Origin: Streptomyces sp. NBC_00193
Lineage (GTDB): Bacteria; Actinomycetota; Actinomycetes; Streptomycetales; Streptomycetaceae
Reading direction: 5' to 3'
Length of the DNA stretch: 64,000 nucleotides
Assembly: GCF_026342735.1 (NCBI RefSeq)
Contig: NZ_JAPEMM010000001.1
Coordinates: 4,960,001-5,024,000 of the forward strand
Numbering within the stretch: position 1 is the stretch's first letter; each line of letters starts with the position of its first letter. Below the pieces are notes generated by a model. That model had not been told where the DNA came from. It searched no databases and saw only the letters and a program-made list of their open reading frames with translations. Positions 42,636 to 51,071 of this stretch are shown in pieces. The translations under genes and the position numbers were made by a program.

Positions 42636-43694
42636 ATGGACCTGCTTGCGCCCGAGACCGTCCGCGACGAGTTCGCGCACTCCCTCACCTATCTCAACAC
42701 CGCCAACTACGGGACCCTCCCGCGAGCCGCCGTCGCCGAGGTGCGGCGGCTCGCGGAGGCGTCGGGGGCCGGACTCCCGCAGGGCTTCGGTGACTTCGGC
42801 CGCGTCGAACGGGTCCGCGCGTCGTTCGCCCGCCTCGTCGGGGTCCCCGCGGACCGTGTGGCCCTCGGCTCGGCCGTCTCCACCCACGTCGGCCTGGTCT
42901 CCGCCTCCCTCCCGGCCGGATCCGAAGTCCTGTGCCCGGAGGGCGAGTTCGCCTCGGTGATCAACCCCTTCGTGGTCCGCGACGACCTCAAGGTCCGGTT
43001 CGCCCCGCTGGAGTCCCTCGCCGAAGCCGTCGGCCCGGACACCGCACTGGTCGCGCTGAGCGCCGTACAGTCCGCGGACGGGCGTACGGCGGACCTGGCG
43101 GCCGTGCGCGCCGCGACGACCGCGCACGGGGCGCGGATGCTGGTCGACGCCTCGCAGGCGGCCGGCTGGCTGCCCTTCGACGCGAGCCCCTACGACTACA
43201 CGGTCACCGCCGGGTACAAGTGGCTGCTCGCCTCGCGCGGGGTCTCCTACCTCACGGTCTCGGAGGAGGCCCAGGACGCCGTGACCCCGGTGCACGCCGG
43301 CTGGGTCGCGCTCGCCGACATGTGGGACGCCATCTACGGCCCGCTGCGGGAACTGGCCCACGGGGCCCGGCGCTTCGACGAGTCCCCGGCCTTCCTGGCC
43401 TACCACGCCGCCGAGCCCTCGCTGGCCCTGCTGGAGCGGATCGGCATCGACGCCGTCCACGCCCACGACACCGCCCTGGCCGCCCGCTACCGCGCCGGCC
43501 TCGCCCGCCTGGGCCACGAGCCCGTCCCGGGCCGGTCCCCGATCGTCTCGGTGCCGGGGCTGGCCGGCCGTCAGGGCGCCCTGCTCGCCGCGGGCATCTC
43601 CACGTCCGCCCGCGCGGGAACCTTGCGGGCCTCGTTCCACCTCTACAACACCGAGGCGGACGTGGACCGGCTGCTGAACCTCCTGGAGGGCTGA
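42636..43694 (+). CDS. Class V aminotransferase-like PLP enzyme
   Basis: 352 aa from ATG 42636 (AAGGG upstream). Fold type I, class V: LTYLNTANYGTLPRAAV, LGSAVSTHVGLVSASL, Asp 171 in MLVDASQAAGW and PLP Lys 195 in TAGYKWLLASRG. Resembles kynureninase or cysteine-desulfurase-like group members of unknown substrate in Streptomyces. Convergent with another class V aminotransferase gene across a small tandem repeat. Confidence 0.88.
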   Translation: MDLLAPETVRDEFAHSLTYLNTANYGTLPRAAVAEVRRLAEASGAGLPQGFGDFGRVERVRASFARLVGVPADRVALGSAVSTHVGLVSASLPAGSEVLCPEGEFASVINPFVVRDDLKVRFAPLESLAEAVGPDTALVALSAVQSADGRTADLAAVRAATTAHGARMLVDASQAAGWLPFDASPYDYTVTAGYKWLLASRGVSYLTVSEEAQDAVTPVHAGWVALADMWDAIYGPLRELAHGARRFDESPAFLAYHAAEPSLALLERIGIDAVHAHDTALAARYRAGLARLGHEPVPGRSPIVSVPGLAGRQGALLAAGISTSARAGTLRASFHLYNTEADVDRLLNLLEG

Positions 43695-43712
43695 TCCTGA
43701 CGGGCTGATCCC

Positions 43713-43744
43713 GGACGGCCGGACGGCCAGACGGCCGGACGGCC
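43713..43744. repeat. Four copies of (G/A)GACGGCC
   Basis: Four consecutive 8-nt units with one base variation, in the 85-bp gap between two convergent aminotransferase genes. Further degenerate copies follow to about 43780. Confidence 0.75.
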
Positions 43745-43779
43745 AGTCAGGCAGCCGCTCAGTCGGACAGCCGCCCGGC

Positions 43780-44868
43780 TCAGGCCGAGGGCAGGGCCGC
43801 CGACCACGCCGAGCCCGCCGCCGCGAGAGCCGCGGCCGGGTCCACCGACAGTGCCCCGGCCAGGGCCGTCAGGGAGGCGCCGACGGCGTCCTGGGAGGCC
43901 GCCGTGCCGTAGTGGTTGACCCGGACCATCTCCCGGGCCAGCGCCCCGCCGCCCGCCGCGAGGGGGGCCGCCGGATCCGCCGCGAGGGCCTTCGCCACCA
44001 CCAGGGAGGCCTCCGGGATCCGCAGGGTGGTGGCGACCGGGGCCGCCGCCGCGTCCCGGCCGACGTACGGGGTGATGCCCAGCGCCACCGCACCCGCGCG
44101 GGTCGCCGCCGCGGCGGCCGCATGGCGGGCCTCCATCGCGGTCAGGCCCTCGGCCGCGATGCGGTCCAGGCAGGCCTCCAGCGCCAGCATCTCCAGCTGC
44201 GCGGGCGCGTGCGGCAGCGCGGTGCGCCCGCCGTCGATCCAGCGCTCCTTCCAGTCCAGCAGGGAGAGGTACGAGCGGCGCGGCGCCGAGGCGTTCTCCG
44301 CGAAGCGGGCCCACGCGCGGTCGGAGACGGACACCGCCGAGACCCCCGCCGGTCCGCCCATCGCCTTCTGCGCGCCGATCACGCACAGGTCCACGCCCCA
44401 GGCGTCCGGCAGCAGCGGCTCCGCGCCCACCGAGGCCACGGCGTCCAGCATGAACAGCGCCCCGTGGGCCCGTACGGCCTCGCCGATCTCCGCCACCGGG
44501 TTGGTGTTCCCGGTGGCCGCCTCCGCGTGGACCAGGGAGACGAAGTCGATCTCCGGGTGCTCCGACAGGGCCCGGTCCACCTGGGCGGCGGACACGGCCG
44601 TGTCGAAGGGGACCTCCAGGTCCACGACGTGCGCCCCGCAGTCGCGCAGCCAGTTGCCGAAGGTGGTCCCGTAGGGGCCGGTCACCACGTTCAGTGCGGT
44701 CGAACCGGGCCGTGCGCCCGACCGGATGCACCCCTCCAGCGGCAGCAGCGCCTCGCCCTGGGTGATCACCACGTCGGCCCGGGTGCCGAGCAGCTCCGCG
44801 ACCCCCCGCTCGATCGACGCGAAGCGCGCGGCGGTCAGGGGCGGAAGGTCCAGGAGGGGGTGGTTCAC
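43780..44868 (-). CDS. Class V aminotransferase (alanine-glyoxylate type)
   Basis: 362 aa. Conserved blocks: GEALLPLEGCIRSGARPGST, VVTGPYGTTFGNWLRDCGAH, VHAEAATGNTNPV, FMLDAVASVGAEPL, and PLP Lys 168 in VIGAQKAMGGPAGVSAVSV. Matches the alanine/serine-glyoxylate aminotransferase group. No linked pathway gene tells the substrate. Divergent from the amidohydrolase at 44966. Confidence 0.87.
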   Translation of the reverse strand: MNHPLLDLPPLTAARFASIERGVAELLGTRADVVITQGEALLPLEGCIRSGARPGSTALNVVTGPYGTTFGNWLRDCGAHVVDLEVPFDTAVSAAQVDRALSEHPEIDFVSLVHAEAATGNTNPVAEIGEAVRAHGALFMLDAVASVGAEPLLPDAWGVDLCVIGAQKAMGGPAGVSAVSVSDRAWARFAENASAPRRSYLSLLDWKERWIDGGRTALPHAPAQLEMLALEACLDRIAAEGLTAMEARHAAAAAATRAGAVALGITPYVGRDAAAAPVATTLRIPEASLVVAKALAADPAAPLAAGGGALAREMVRVNHYGTAASQDAVGASLTALAGALSVDPAAALAAAGSAWSAALPSA

Positions 44869-44953
44869 GGCGCGGCTCTCTTCGTTCTCTCGGTCTGGGT
44901 TCGTTCGTCCGGATACGTCCGGTCCGGCCTGGAGAGCCTACCGAGCCCGCACA

Positions 44954-44959
44954 TAGAGT
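44954..44959 (+). promoter_or_regulatory. Candidate leaderless -10 box
   Basis: TAGAGT six bases before ATG 44966, with no ribosome site between. Confidence 0.4.
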
Positions 44960-44965
44960 GCCGCC

Positions 44966-46081
44966 ATGAGCGACGAGGTCAACGGCGGCGGTACGAGGTC
45001 GGGTCTGCTGCACGTGAAGGGGCGGGTACTGGTCGGGCCCGAGGAGGTCCGCGACGAGCTCTGGGTGGTCGGCGGCCGGATCTCCTACGAGCGCCCGCGC
45101 GGCGCCGGGGAGGTCACCGAGGTCACCGGATGGGTCCTGCCCGGGCTGGTCGACGCGCACTGCCACGTGGGGCTCGACGCCCACGGGCCGGTGGACGCGG
45201 ACACCGCCGAACGGCAGGCCCTGACCGACCGGGACGCCGGCACCCTCCTCATCCGCGATGCCGGATCCCCCTCCGACACCCGCTGGATCGACGACCGCGA
45301 GGACCTGCCGAAGATCATCCGGGCGGGCCGGCACATCGCCCGCACCCGCCGCTACATCCGCAACTTCGCCCACGAGATCGAGCCCGAGGACCTCGTCGCG
45401 TACGTGGCCCGCGAGGCGCAGCGGGGCGACGGCTGGGTCAAGCTGGTCGGGGACTGGATCGACCGCGAGGCCGGGGACCTGACCGCCTGCTGGCCGCGCG
45501 CCGAGGTCGGGGCCGCCATCGCCGAGGCCCACCGCCTCGGGGCGCGCGTCACCGCGCACTGCTTCGCCGAGGACTCCCTGCGGGATCTGGTCGAGGCGGG
45601 CATCGACTGCATCGAGCACGCCACAGGGCTCACCGAGGAGACCATCCCGCTGTTCGCGGAGCACGGGGTGGCCATCGTCCCGACCCTCGTGAACATCGCG
45701 ACCTTCCCGAAGATGGCCGCGGGCGGCGAGGCCAAGTTCCCGCGGTGGTCGGCGCACATGCGCAGGCTGCACGAGCGGCGCTACGACACCGTCCGCGCCG
45801 CCTACGACGCGGGCATCGGGGTCTACGTCGGCACGGACGCGGGAGGTTCCCTCCCGCACGGCCTGGTCGCGGCCGAGGTCGGCGAGCTCGTCAAGGCGGG
45901 GATCCCGCCGCTGCAGGCCCTCTCGGCGACGGCCTGGGGCGCGCGCGAGTGGCTCGGCCGGCCCGGCCTGACCGAGGGCGCCCCGGCCGACCTCGTCGTC
46001 TACGAGGCCGATCCGCGGGCCGACGTACGGGCGCTGGCGGATCCGCTACGGGTGGTGGTGAACGGGACGGTGGTGGCCTGA
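44966..46081 (+). CDS. Amidohydrolase family protein
   Basis: 371 aa metal-dependent hydrolase with the urease/dihydroorotase-type barrel. Small beta domain at both ends, metal motif His 65-x-His 67 (LPGLVDAHCHVGL), RDAGSPSDTRWID, RRYIRNFAHEIEPEDL, VTAHCFAEDSLRD with further His ligands, GIDCIEHATGL and final metal Asp in VYVGTDAGGSLPHG. Imidazolonepropionase-like relatives act on cyclic amides or lactones; substrate not determined. Start fits leaderless transcription. Confidence 0.88.
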   Translation: MSDEVNGGGTRSGLLHVKGRVLVGPEEVRDELWVVGGRISYERPRGAGEVTEVTGWVLPGLVDAHCHVGLDAHGPVDADTAERQALTDRDAGTLLIRDAGSPSDTRWIDDREDLPKIIRAGRHIARTRRYIRNFAHEIEPEDLVAYVAREAQRGDGWVKLVGDWIDREAGDLTACWPRAEVGAAIAEAHRLGARVTAHCFAEDSLRDLVEAGIDCIEHATGLTEETIPLFAEHGVAIVPTLVNIATFPKMAAGGEAKFPRWSAHMRRLHERRYDTVRAAYDAGIGVYVGTDAGGSLPHGLVAAEVGELVKAGIPPLQALSATAWGAREWLGRPGLTEGAPADLVVYEADPRADVRALADPLRVVVNGTVVA

Positions 46082-46386
46082 GGTCCGCAGAGGTCCGCAG
46101 GGGCGCCGGAGTTGACGGGGCGTGACGTCGGCGGCCGCACGGTCGTTGTGTACGCCCGGCGCGGACCCTGGTGGCCGAGATTCCCGGGATGGGAGGGAAC
46201 TCCCGTTCCGGGTGAGGCGGATGTATTCGAACCTATGCCTGGAAACCACCCTTTGGGGTGAACTCGCGTCGGGTTCACCCCCGTTCACTCTCAGTGCGTA
46301 AAGATTCCGGGGTCGAGGCCGTCGGCGCGCGCAATGTCCCCCATTGGCGGCGCGACGGCTCCCATCTCCCTGGGGGTTCCACCACC
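46082..46386 (+). other. 305-bp gene-free region before the LAETG protein gene
   Basis: No gene seen. It contains GGAAC-tccc-GTTCC (46196-46209) and a longer perfect inverted repeat with 9-bp arms GGGGTGAAC and GTTCACCCC (46255-46263 and 46273-46281, loop 9). GTTCAC recurs at 46283, 10 nt after the one at 46273. These are candidate operators or promoter elements for the gene at 46387. Confidence 0.5.
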
Positions 46387-47298
46387 TTGAACAGCAACAC
46401 CTTCCGCATGCCCGTGGCCGCGCTCGTCGCCACGGGAGCGGTTGCCCTGCTCGCCGCCCCGCCCGCCTTCGCCACCGGCTCCGCCGGTTCCACCGGATCC
46501 CACCCGGGGGCGGGCAAGGCGAGCGCCGTCGTCCTGCGCACCACCCTGGACGTGGGCCTGCTCAACAAGACCGTGCACGTTCCGCTGAACGCGACCCTCA
46601 ACGAGGTCAACGCCCCCGCGGACGCCTCGAAGACGGCGCTGACCGTCACCCTCGACGGAGTCGAGGGCGGGCAGCCGGTGAGCGTCCTGCGCGCCGACGT
46701 CGCCACCTCCAAGGCCACCGCCGGCGCCGACCGCGCCGCGGCGGAGGCGAACCTCGCCAAGGCCAGGGTCCACGTACCGGGCCTGCCCCTGCTGTCCCTG
46801 ATCGAGGTGGAGAAGGTCACCTCCAAGGCCGTCTGCGAGGCGGGCAAGAAGCCCGTCGCGAGCTCCAACGTCCTGGGCACCGTGACCGTCCTGGGCAAGA
46901 AGGTCACCCTCTCGGCGGGCGGCCCCACCAAGGTGGAGGTCCCCAAGGTCGGCCTGGTGTCCCTGGAGCTCTCCACCACCCAGACGACCTCCACCACGGC
47001 CGCCGCGACCGCGCTGCGGCTCAAGGTGTCGGTGAACCCGCTCGACCTGAACGTCGCCGAGGTCGACGGGGAGATCGTGCTCGCCGAGGCCCGCTGCGAG
47101 TCCCCGCCCGCCCCCTCCGCCAGTGCCTCGAAGCTGCCCGACGTCAAGCCCCAGACGGCCACCACGGGCGGGTCCCAGGCCGGCCTCGCCGAGACCGGAG
47201 GCGGCTCGCTCACCCCGTACGTGACGGGCGGTGCGCTGATCCTGCTCGGCTTCGGCGCCGCCGCGCTGGTCGTCACCCGGCGCGGCAGGGCCTCGTAG
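46387..47298 (+). CDS. LAETG-anchored surface protein (SCO1860 type)
   Basis: 303 aa from TTG 46387 (ATG 46408 is the alternative). Signal peptide MPVAALVATGAVALLAAPPAFA. The mature part is beta-rich with repeated VTVTL/VLGTVTVLGKKVTL phrases and two Cys. The C-terminus is a class E sortase signal: LAETGGGS, a hydrophobic helix YVTGGALILLGFGAAALVV and TRRGRAS. It should be linked to the cell wall by a SrtE-type sortase. It matches what I recall as the SCO1860 family of Streptomyces. The end of the gene is duplicated in tandem. Confidence 0.87.
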   Translation: MNSNTFRMPVAALVATGAVALLAAPPAFATGSAGSTGSHPGAGKASAVVLRTTLDVGLLNKTVHVPLNATLNEVNAPADASKTALTVTLDGVEGGQPVSVLRADVATSKATAGADRAAAEANLAKARVHVPGLPLLSLIEVEKVTSKAVCEAGKKPVASSNVLGTVTVLGKKVTLSAGGPTKVEVPKVGLVSLELSTTQTTSTTAAATALRLKVSVNPLDLNVAEVDGEIVLAEARCESPPAPSASASKLPDVKPQTATTGGSQAGLAETGGGSLTPYVTGGALILLGFGAAALVVTRRGRAS

Positions 47299-47313
47299 GG
47301 CAGGGCCTCGTAG
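47284..47313 (+). repeat. Tandem 15-bp duplication across a stop codon
   Basis: GGCAGGGCCTCGTAG occurs twice in a row (47284-47298, 47299-47313). The first copy encodes the last residues and TAG stop of the LAETG protein. Confidence 0.9.
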
Positions 47314-47334
47314 GGCCGGGGCCGTCCCTCTGCC

Positions 47335-48573
47335 CTACCGCGCCGCGCGCGTCAGTCCCTGCTCCCCGGCGCCGCGTGACATCACGGCCTTCGTCACCTC
47401 GCGGTCGGCGGCGGCGTACGTGCTGTCGGCCGAGGAGGTAGCGGCCTCGCAGGAGGTGCAGACGACGCGGAACGGCGGCCGCATGTCCGAGAACTGCGTG
47501 AGGTACTCGGCCTTCACCACCTCCCAGCGGCCCGGGTGGGCGGCCGCCGGGGCGAAGGTGAAGCGGGGGATCGAGGACATGTTGCCGCGGGCCTTCTCGG
47601 CCTCGTAGAAGCTGGCGACCTGGTCGCCCATGCCGTACACCACCCAGGTGCCGTTGACCTTCTCGTACGGCTGCGGCACGTGGTTGTGGGTGCCGAGGAT
47701 CAGGTCGATGTCGGGGAGGCCGTCCGCCCCGCGCGAGGCGGTCAGCGCCTGGGCCAGCTCCAGTTGCTGCTTGTCCGGGGCGGTCTGCCACTCGGAGCCC
47801 CAGTGGACGCTGAGGACGACCACGTTCGCGCCGGCCGCGCGCGCGGCGCGGGCGTCGGCGACGATCCGCGCCGGGTCGATCAGGTTCACGGCCCAGGGCT
47901 TGCCGTCGGGGAGCGGGACGCCGTTCGTCCCGTACGTGTAGTCCAGTTGCGCGACCTTGGCCCCACCGGCCTCGACCACGGCCGGGGCCTTGGCCTCCTC
48001 GGCGCCGCGGGCCGATCCGACGTGGCGGATGCCGACGCGGTCGAGGTGGTCCAGGACGCGGACGAGGCCGTCGTACCCGTCGTCCAGGGTGTGGTTCGAG
48101 GCGGTCGAGCAGCTGTCGTAGCCGGTGTCCTTGAGGGCGTCGGCCAGTTGGTGCGGGGCCTTGAACATCGGATATCCGGTGTAGGGGCCGCCGGGCCGGC
48201 CGTACGGTATCTCGTGGTGGCATATCGCCAGGTCGGCGGCGGAGACGATGGGCTTGACCCCGGCGAGTATCTTCCGGAAGTCGTAGCCGCCCTTCTCCGC
48301 GGAGTCGTCGGCGGCCCGCTGGATGATCGACGGGTACGGGATGATGTCGCCGGTGCCGACGAGCGTGAACGGCTTCCCGCCCGGCACGGCCGAGGCCGCT
48401 GCTCCGCCCGCGGCGTCGCGGCTCGGACTCACGGCCGCCCCCGGCTTCGCCCCCAGCCGCTGCTTCGCCGCCGCCCCGCCGTCCTCGCCGGCCACCTGCG
48501 TCACGCCGTAGACGGCGCCCCATACCACGGCCAGTCCGGCCACGGCCACGGCTATCTTGCCGACCGACTTCAT
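47335..48573 (-). CDS. CapA-family (metallophosphatase-like) exported protein
   Basis: 412 aa with an N-terminal membrane anchor or signal (KIAVAVAGLAVVWGAVYGVTQVAG). The domain is PGA_cap/CapA: FTLVGTGDIIPYPS, DLAICHHEIPYG, YDSCSTASNHTLDDGYDGL, VVLSVHWGSEWQ and DLILGTHNHVPQPYEKVNG, which supply the metal ligands of a calcineurin-like phosphoesterase fold. In other bacteria CapA relatives take part in poly-gamma-glutamate capsule export; no capsule genes are nearby. Good start with GTACGGGG upstream. Confidence 0.88.
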   Translation of the reverse strand: MKSVGKIAVAVAGLAVVWGAVYGVTQVAGEDGGAAAKQRLGAKPGAAVSPSRDAAGGAAASAVPGGKPFTLVGTGDIIPYPSIIQRAADDSAEKGGYDFRKILAGVKPIVSAADLAICHHEIPYGRPGGPYTGYPMFKAPHQLADALKDTGYDSCSTASNHTLDDGYDGLVRVLDHLDRVGIRHVGSARGAEEAKAPAVVEAGGAKVAQLDYTYGTNGVPLPDGKPWAVNLIDPARIVADARAARAAGANVVVLSVHWGSEWQTAPDKQQLELAQALTASRGADGLPDIDLILGTHNHVPQPYEKVNGTWVVYGMGDQVASFYEAEKARGNMSSIPRFTFAPAAAHPGRWEVVKAEYLTQFSDMRPPFRVVCTSCEAATSSADSTYAAADREVTKAVMSRGAGEQGLTRAAR

Positions 48574-48688
48574 CCCCGTACCCCCGGCGTCGCATGGTCA
48601 CTACCTGCGGAAATGATCGCGCACCCGTACGGGCGGTGCGACACGCGACCCGCGGAAACGCGCCATTGGAGTGACCTTCGGCGCGTGG

Positions 48689-50215
48689 TCAGCGCGCCGT
48701 GAGGGCCTGGTCGAGGGCCTGGAGGAGGCGGCCCGTCGTCGCGCGGTCGCGGACCGCCAGCCGGAGCCAGGAGCGGTCCAGCCCCGGGAAGGTGTCGCCG
48801 CGGCGCACGGCGAAGCCCAGCGCGCGCAGCCGGGTGCGGATCTCCGCCGCGCCCTCGATCCGGATCAGCACGAACGGCCCCTCCGCCGTACCCGCAGCCG
48901 AGATCTCCTCGAACTCCGCGAGCCCCGCCAGGAGGTGCTCCCGGTCCACCGCGATCTGCCGGGCCGCGGCCTCCGCCTCGGCCAGCGCCGCGGGGGCCAC
49001 GCACGCCTCGGCCGCCACCAGAGCGGGCGTGGACACGGGCCACAGCGGCTGCGCCGCCGCCAGCTTCGCGATCACCCCGGGCTCGGCCAGCACGTAACCG
49101 ATGCGCAGCCCGGCCAGGCCCCAGGTCTTGGTCAGGCTGCGCAGCACGACCAGGCCCGGCACGTCCGTCCGCCCGGCCAGCGCCTCGCGTTCGCCGGGGA
49201 CCGCGTCCATGAAGGCCTCGTCGACCACCAGGATCCGCCCGGGCCGGGCCAGCGCGGCCAGGGTCGCCGCCGGGTGCAGCACCGAGGTCGGGTTGGTCGG
49301 GTTCCCGACCACCACGAGGTCGGCCTCCTCCGGAACCGCCGCCGGGTCCAGCCGGAAGCCGTCCGCGGCCCGCAGCACCACCCGCTCCACCCGGTGGCCC
49401 GCGTCGCGCAGGGCCGCCTCCGGCTCGGTGAACTGCGGATGCACCACCACGGGCCGTACGGCGCCCAGCGCCCGCGCGATCAGTACGAACGCCTCCGCGG
49501 CCCCCGCGGTCAGCAGGACCCGCTCGACCGGCAGCCCGTGGCGCAGGGCCACGGCCGCGCGGGCGGCGCGGCCGTCGGGGTACGCGGACAGGACGTCGAG
49601 CGAAGCCGCGATCCGGTCCTTCAGCCACTGCGGCGGCGTGTGGGACCGTACGTTCACCGCGAGGTCGACCAGCCCCGCGCCCGCGTCCGCGACCTCGGCG
49701 TCCCCGTGGTGGCGCAGATCGTGCGTGTGGGCCGTGGCGACGGCGCAGGTCGCCGCCACCGACCGCCGCTTGGGCACGAGGAGTTCCCCGCCCCCGGCGA
49801 GCGCGGCGGCCTCCGCTACCGAGGCGGTGCCGGCGGCCTCCTGGGCGGCGTCCGAGGGGTGCGGTACCGGGATCGCGGCCAGGCGCTCGGCGGGGTAGCT
49901 GAGCAGGGGGACGCCGAAACGTTCCGCCGCACCGGCGATCCCCGCCTCCAGGGCCTTCCCCTCCACCGTGGCCAGGGCCGTCACCGAACCCGACGCCAGT
50001 CCGGCACCGCGCAGGGTCTCCTCCACCAGGGCGCAGACCTCCGCCACGGACACGCCCGCGCGGCCACCGACCCCGACGACCAGTTGCGTCGCGTACTCGC
50101 CCAACAGGTTCACCCGTTCTCCGTCGTCGTGTTCGTGGTGCTGCTCGTGTTCGTGGTCATGGTCGTGCTCGTGGACTTCGTGTGCAGGCGCTTCGTGCGC
50201 GGGGACCGCGCGCAC
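48689..50215 (-). CDS. cobC: CobE-CobC fusion with His-rich N-terminus
   Basis: 508 aa from GTG 50215, or 474 aa from GTG 50113, which has a better ribosome site (GGAG). Residues 7-30 are a His/Asp/Glu tract (EHDHDHEHEQHHEHDD). Residues 36-165 are a CobE/CbiG C-terminal domain (VGVGGRAGVSVAEV, LATVEGKALEAGI, GTASVAEAAAL). Residues about 175-508 are a PLP aminotransferase of the CobC/HisC type with VVVGNPTNPTSV, ILVVDEAFMDA and PLP Lys in VLRSLTKTWGLAGLRIGY. CobC-type enzymes make or attach the aminopropanol arm of cobalamin. Part of the cob locus. Confidence 0.88.
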   Translation of the reverse strand: MRAVPAHEAPAHEVHEHDHDHEHEQHHEHDDGERVNLLGEYATQLVVGVGGRAGVSVAEVCALVEETLRGAGLASGSVTALATVEGKALEAGIAGAAERFGVPLLSYPAERLAAIPVPHPSDAAQEAAGTASVAEAAALAGGGELLVPKRRSVAATCAVATAHTHDLRHHGDAEVADAGAGLVDLAVNVRSHTPPQWLKDRIAASLDVLSAYPDGRAARAAVALRHGLPVERVLLTAGAAEAFVLIARALGAVRPVVVHPQFTEPEAALRDAGHRVERVVLRAADGFRLDPAAVPEEADLVVVGNPTNPTSVLHPAATLAALARPGRILVVDEAFMDAVPGEREALAGRTDVPGLVVLRSLTKTWGLAGLRIGYVLAEPGVIAKLAAAQPLWPVSTPALVAAEACVAPAALAEAEAAARQIAVDREHLLAGLAEFEEISAAGTAEGPFVLIRIEGAAEIRTRLRALGFAVRRGDTFPGLDRSWLRLAVRDRATTGRLLQALDQALTAR

Positions 50216-50286
50216 GGCGGCCGGCCCGTCAACCGGCCGTGGTCCGCCACCCGGGTGCGGAAGTGCGCCGGCGGCGCGGAGTCGGT

Positions 50287-51045
50287 ATGCAAGGGCACAT
50301 GGCCGTGATCGTGGCGTTGGGTGCGTTCCTGATGACCCTGGCAGGCGGATGGACGGCGCAGCGCGTCACCGACCGCCGCCACCTCGTGCTGGGCCTGGCC
50401 GGCGGGCTGATGCTCGGCGTCGTGGGCCTCGACCTGCTCCCGGAGGCCATGCACGCCGCCGGCGACGAAGTGTTCGGGGTCCCGCTGGCCTTGCTGCTCT
50501 TCGTCGGAGGGTTCCTCGCCGCGCACTGCGTGGAACGCCTCCTGGCGGTCCGCCAGGCCTCCCACGGGGCCACGAACGGCGACGGGCACCCGGACCACGG
50601 GAAGAGGGTCCCCCAGGTCGGCCTGACCGCGGCCGCCGCCATGGTCGGCCACAGCCTCGCCGACGGGGTGGCCCTCGGCGCCGCGTTCCAGGTCGGCGGG
50701 GGGATGGGCGTGGCCGTGGCGCTGGCCGTCATCACCCACGACTTCGCCGACGGGTTCAACACGTACACGCTCACCCGGCTGTACGGCAACGCCCGCCGCA
50801 AGGCCCTGCTCATGCTCTTCGCGGACGCGGCAGCCCCCGTCGTGGGGGCCGCGTCCACTCTGCTGTTCACCCTTCCGGAGGAACCGCTCGGGGCCTACCT
50901 CGGCTTCTTCGGAGGCGTCCTGCTGTACCTGGCCGCCGCCGAGATCCTGCCCGAGGCCCACCACAAGCACCCCGCGCTGTCCACCCTGATGTGCACCGTG
51001 GGCGGGGTGGCGGGGATCTGGCTGGTCGTGGGCCTGGCGGAATGA
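50287..51045 (+). CDS. ZIP-family metal transporter
   Basis: 252 aa with about eight helices. ATG 50287 has GGAG six bases ahead; ATG 50299 is possible. Metal site motifs of ZIP proteins: MVGHSLADGVALGAAF in helix 4 and THDFADGFNTYTL in helix 5; a His-containing loop (HGATNGDGHPDHGK) lies between helices 3 and 4. Lies between cobC and cobB, divergent from the His-rich cobC, so cobalt or zinc uptake for cobalamin synthesis is a fair guess but not shown. Confidence 0.88.
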   Translation: MQGHMAVIVALGAFLMTLAGGWTAQRVTDRRHLVLGLAGGLMLGVVGLDLLPEAMHAAGDEVFGVPLALLLFVGGFLAAHCVERLLAVRQASHGATNGDGHPDHGKRVPQVGLTAAAAMVGHSLADGVALGAAFQVGGGMGVAVALAVITHDFADGFNTYTLTRLYGNARRKALLMLFADAAAPVVGAASTLLFTLPEEPLGAYLGFFGGVLLYLAAAEILPEAHHKHPALSTLMCTVGGVAGIWLVVGLAE

Positions 51046-51071
51046 CGCGGCCGGCCCCGGGCGGCTCCGGT

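Noticed and set aside
46273-46292. GTTCAC repeats resembling a PHO box
   Set aside because: The two units are 10 nt apart rather than 11, and the first is an arm of a longer inverted repeat.
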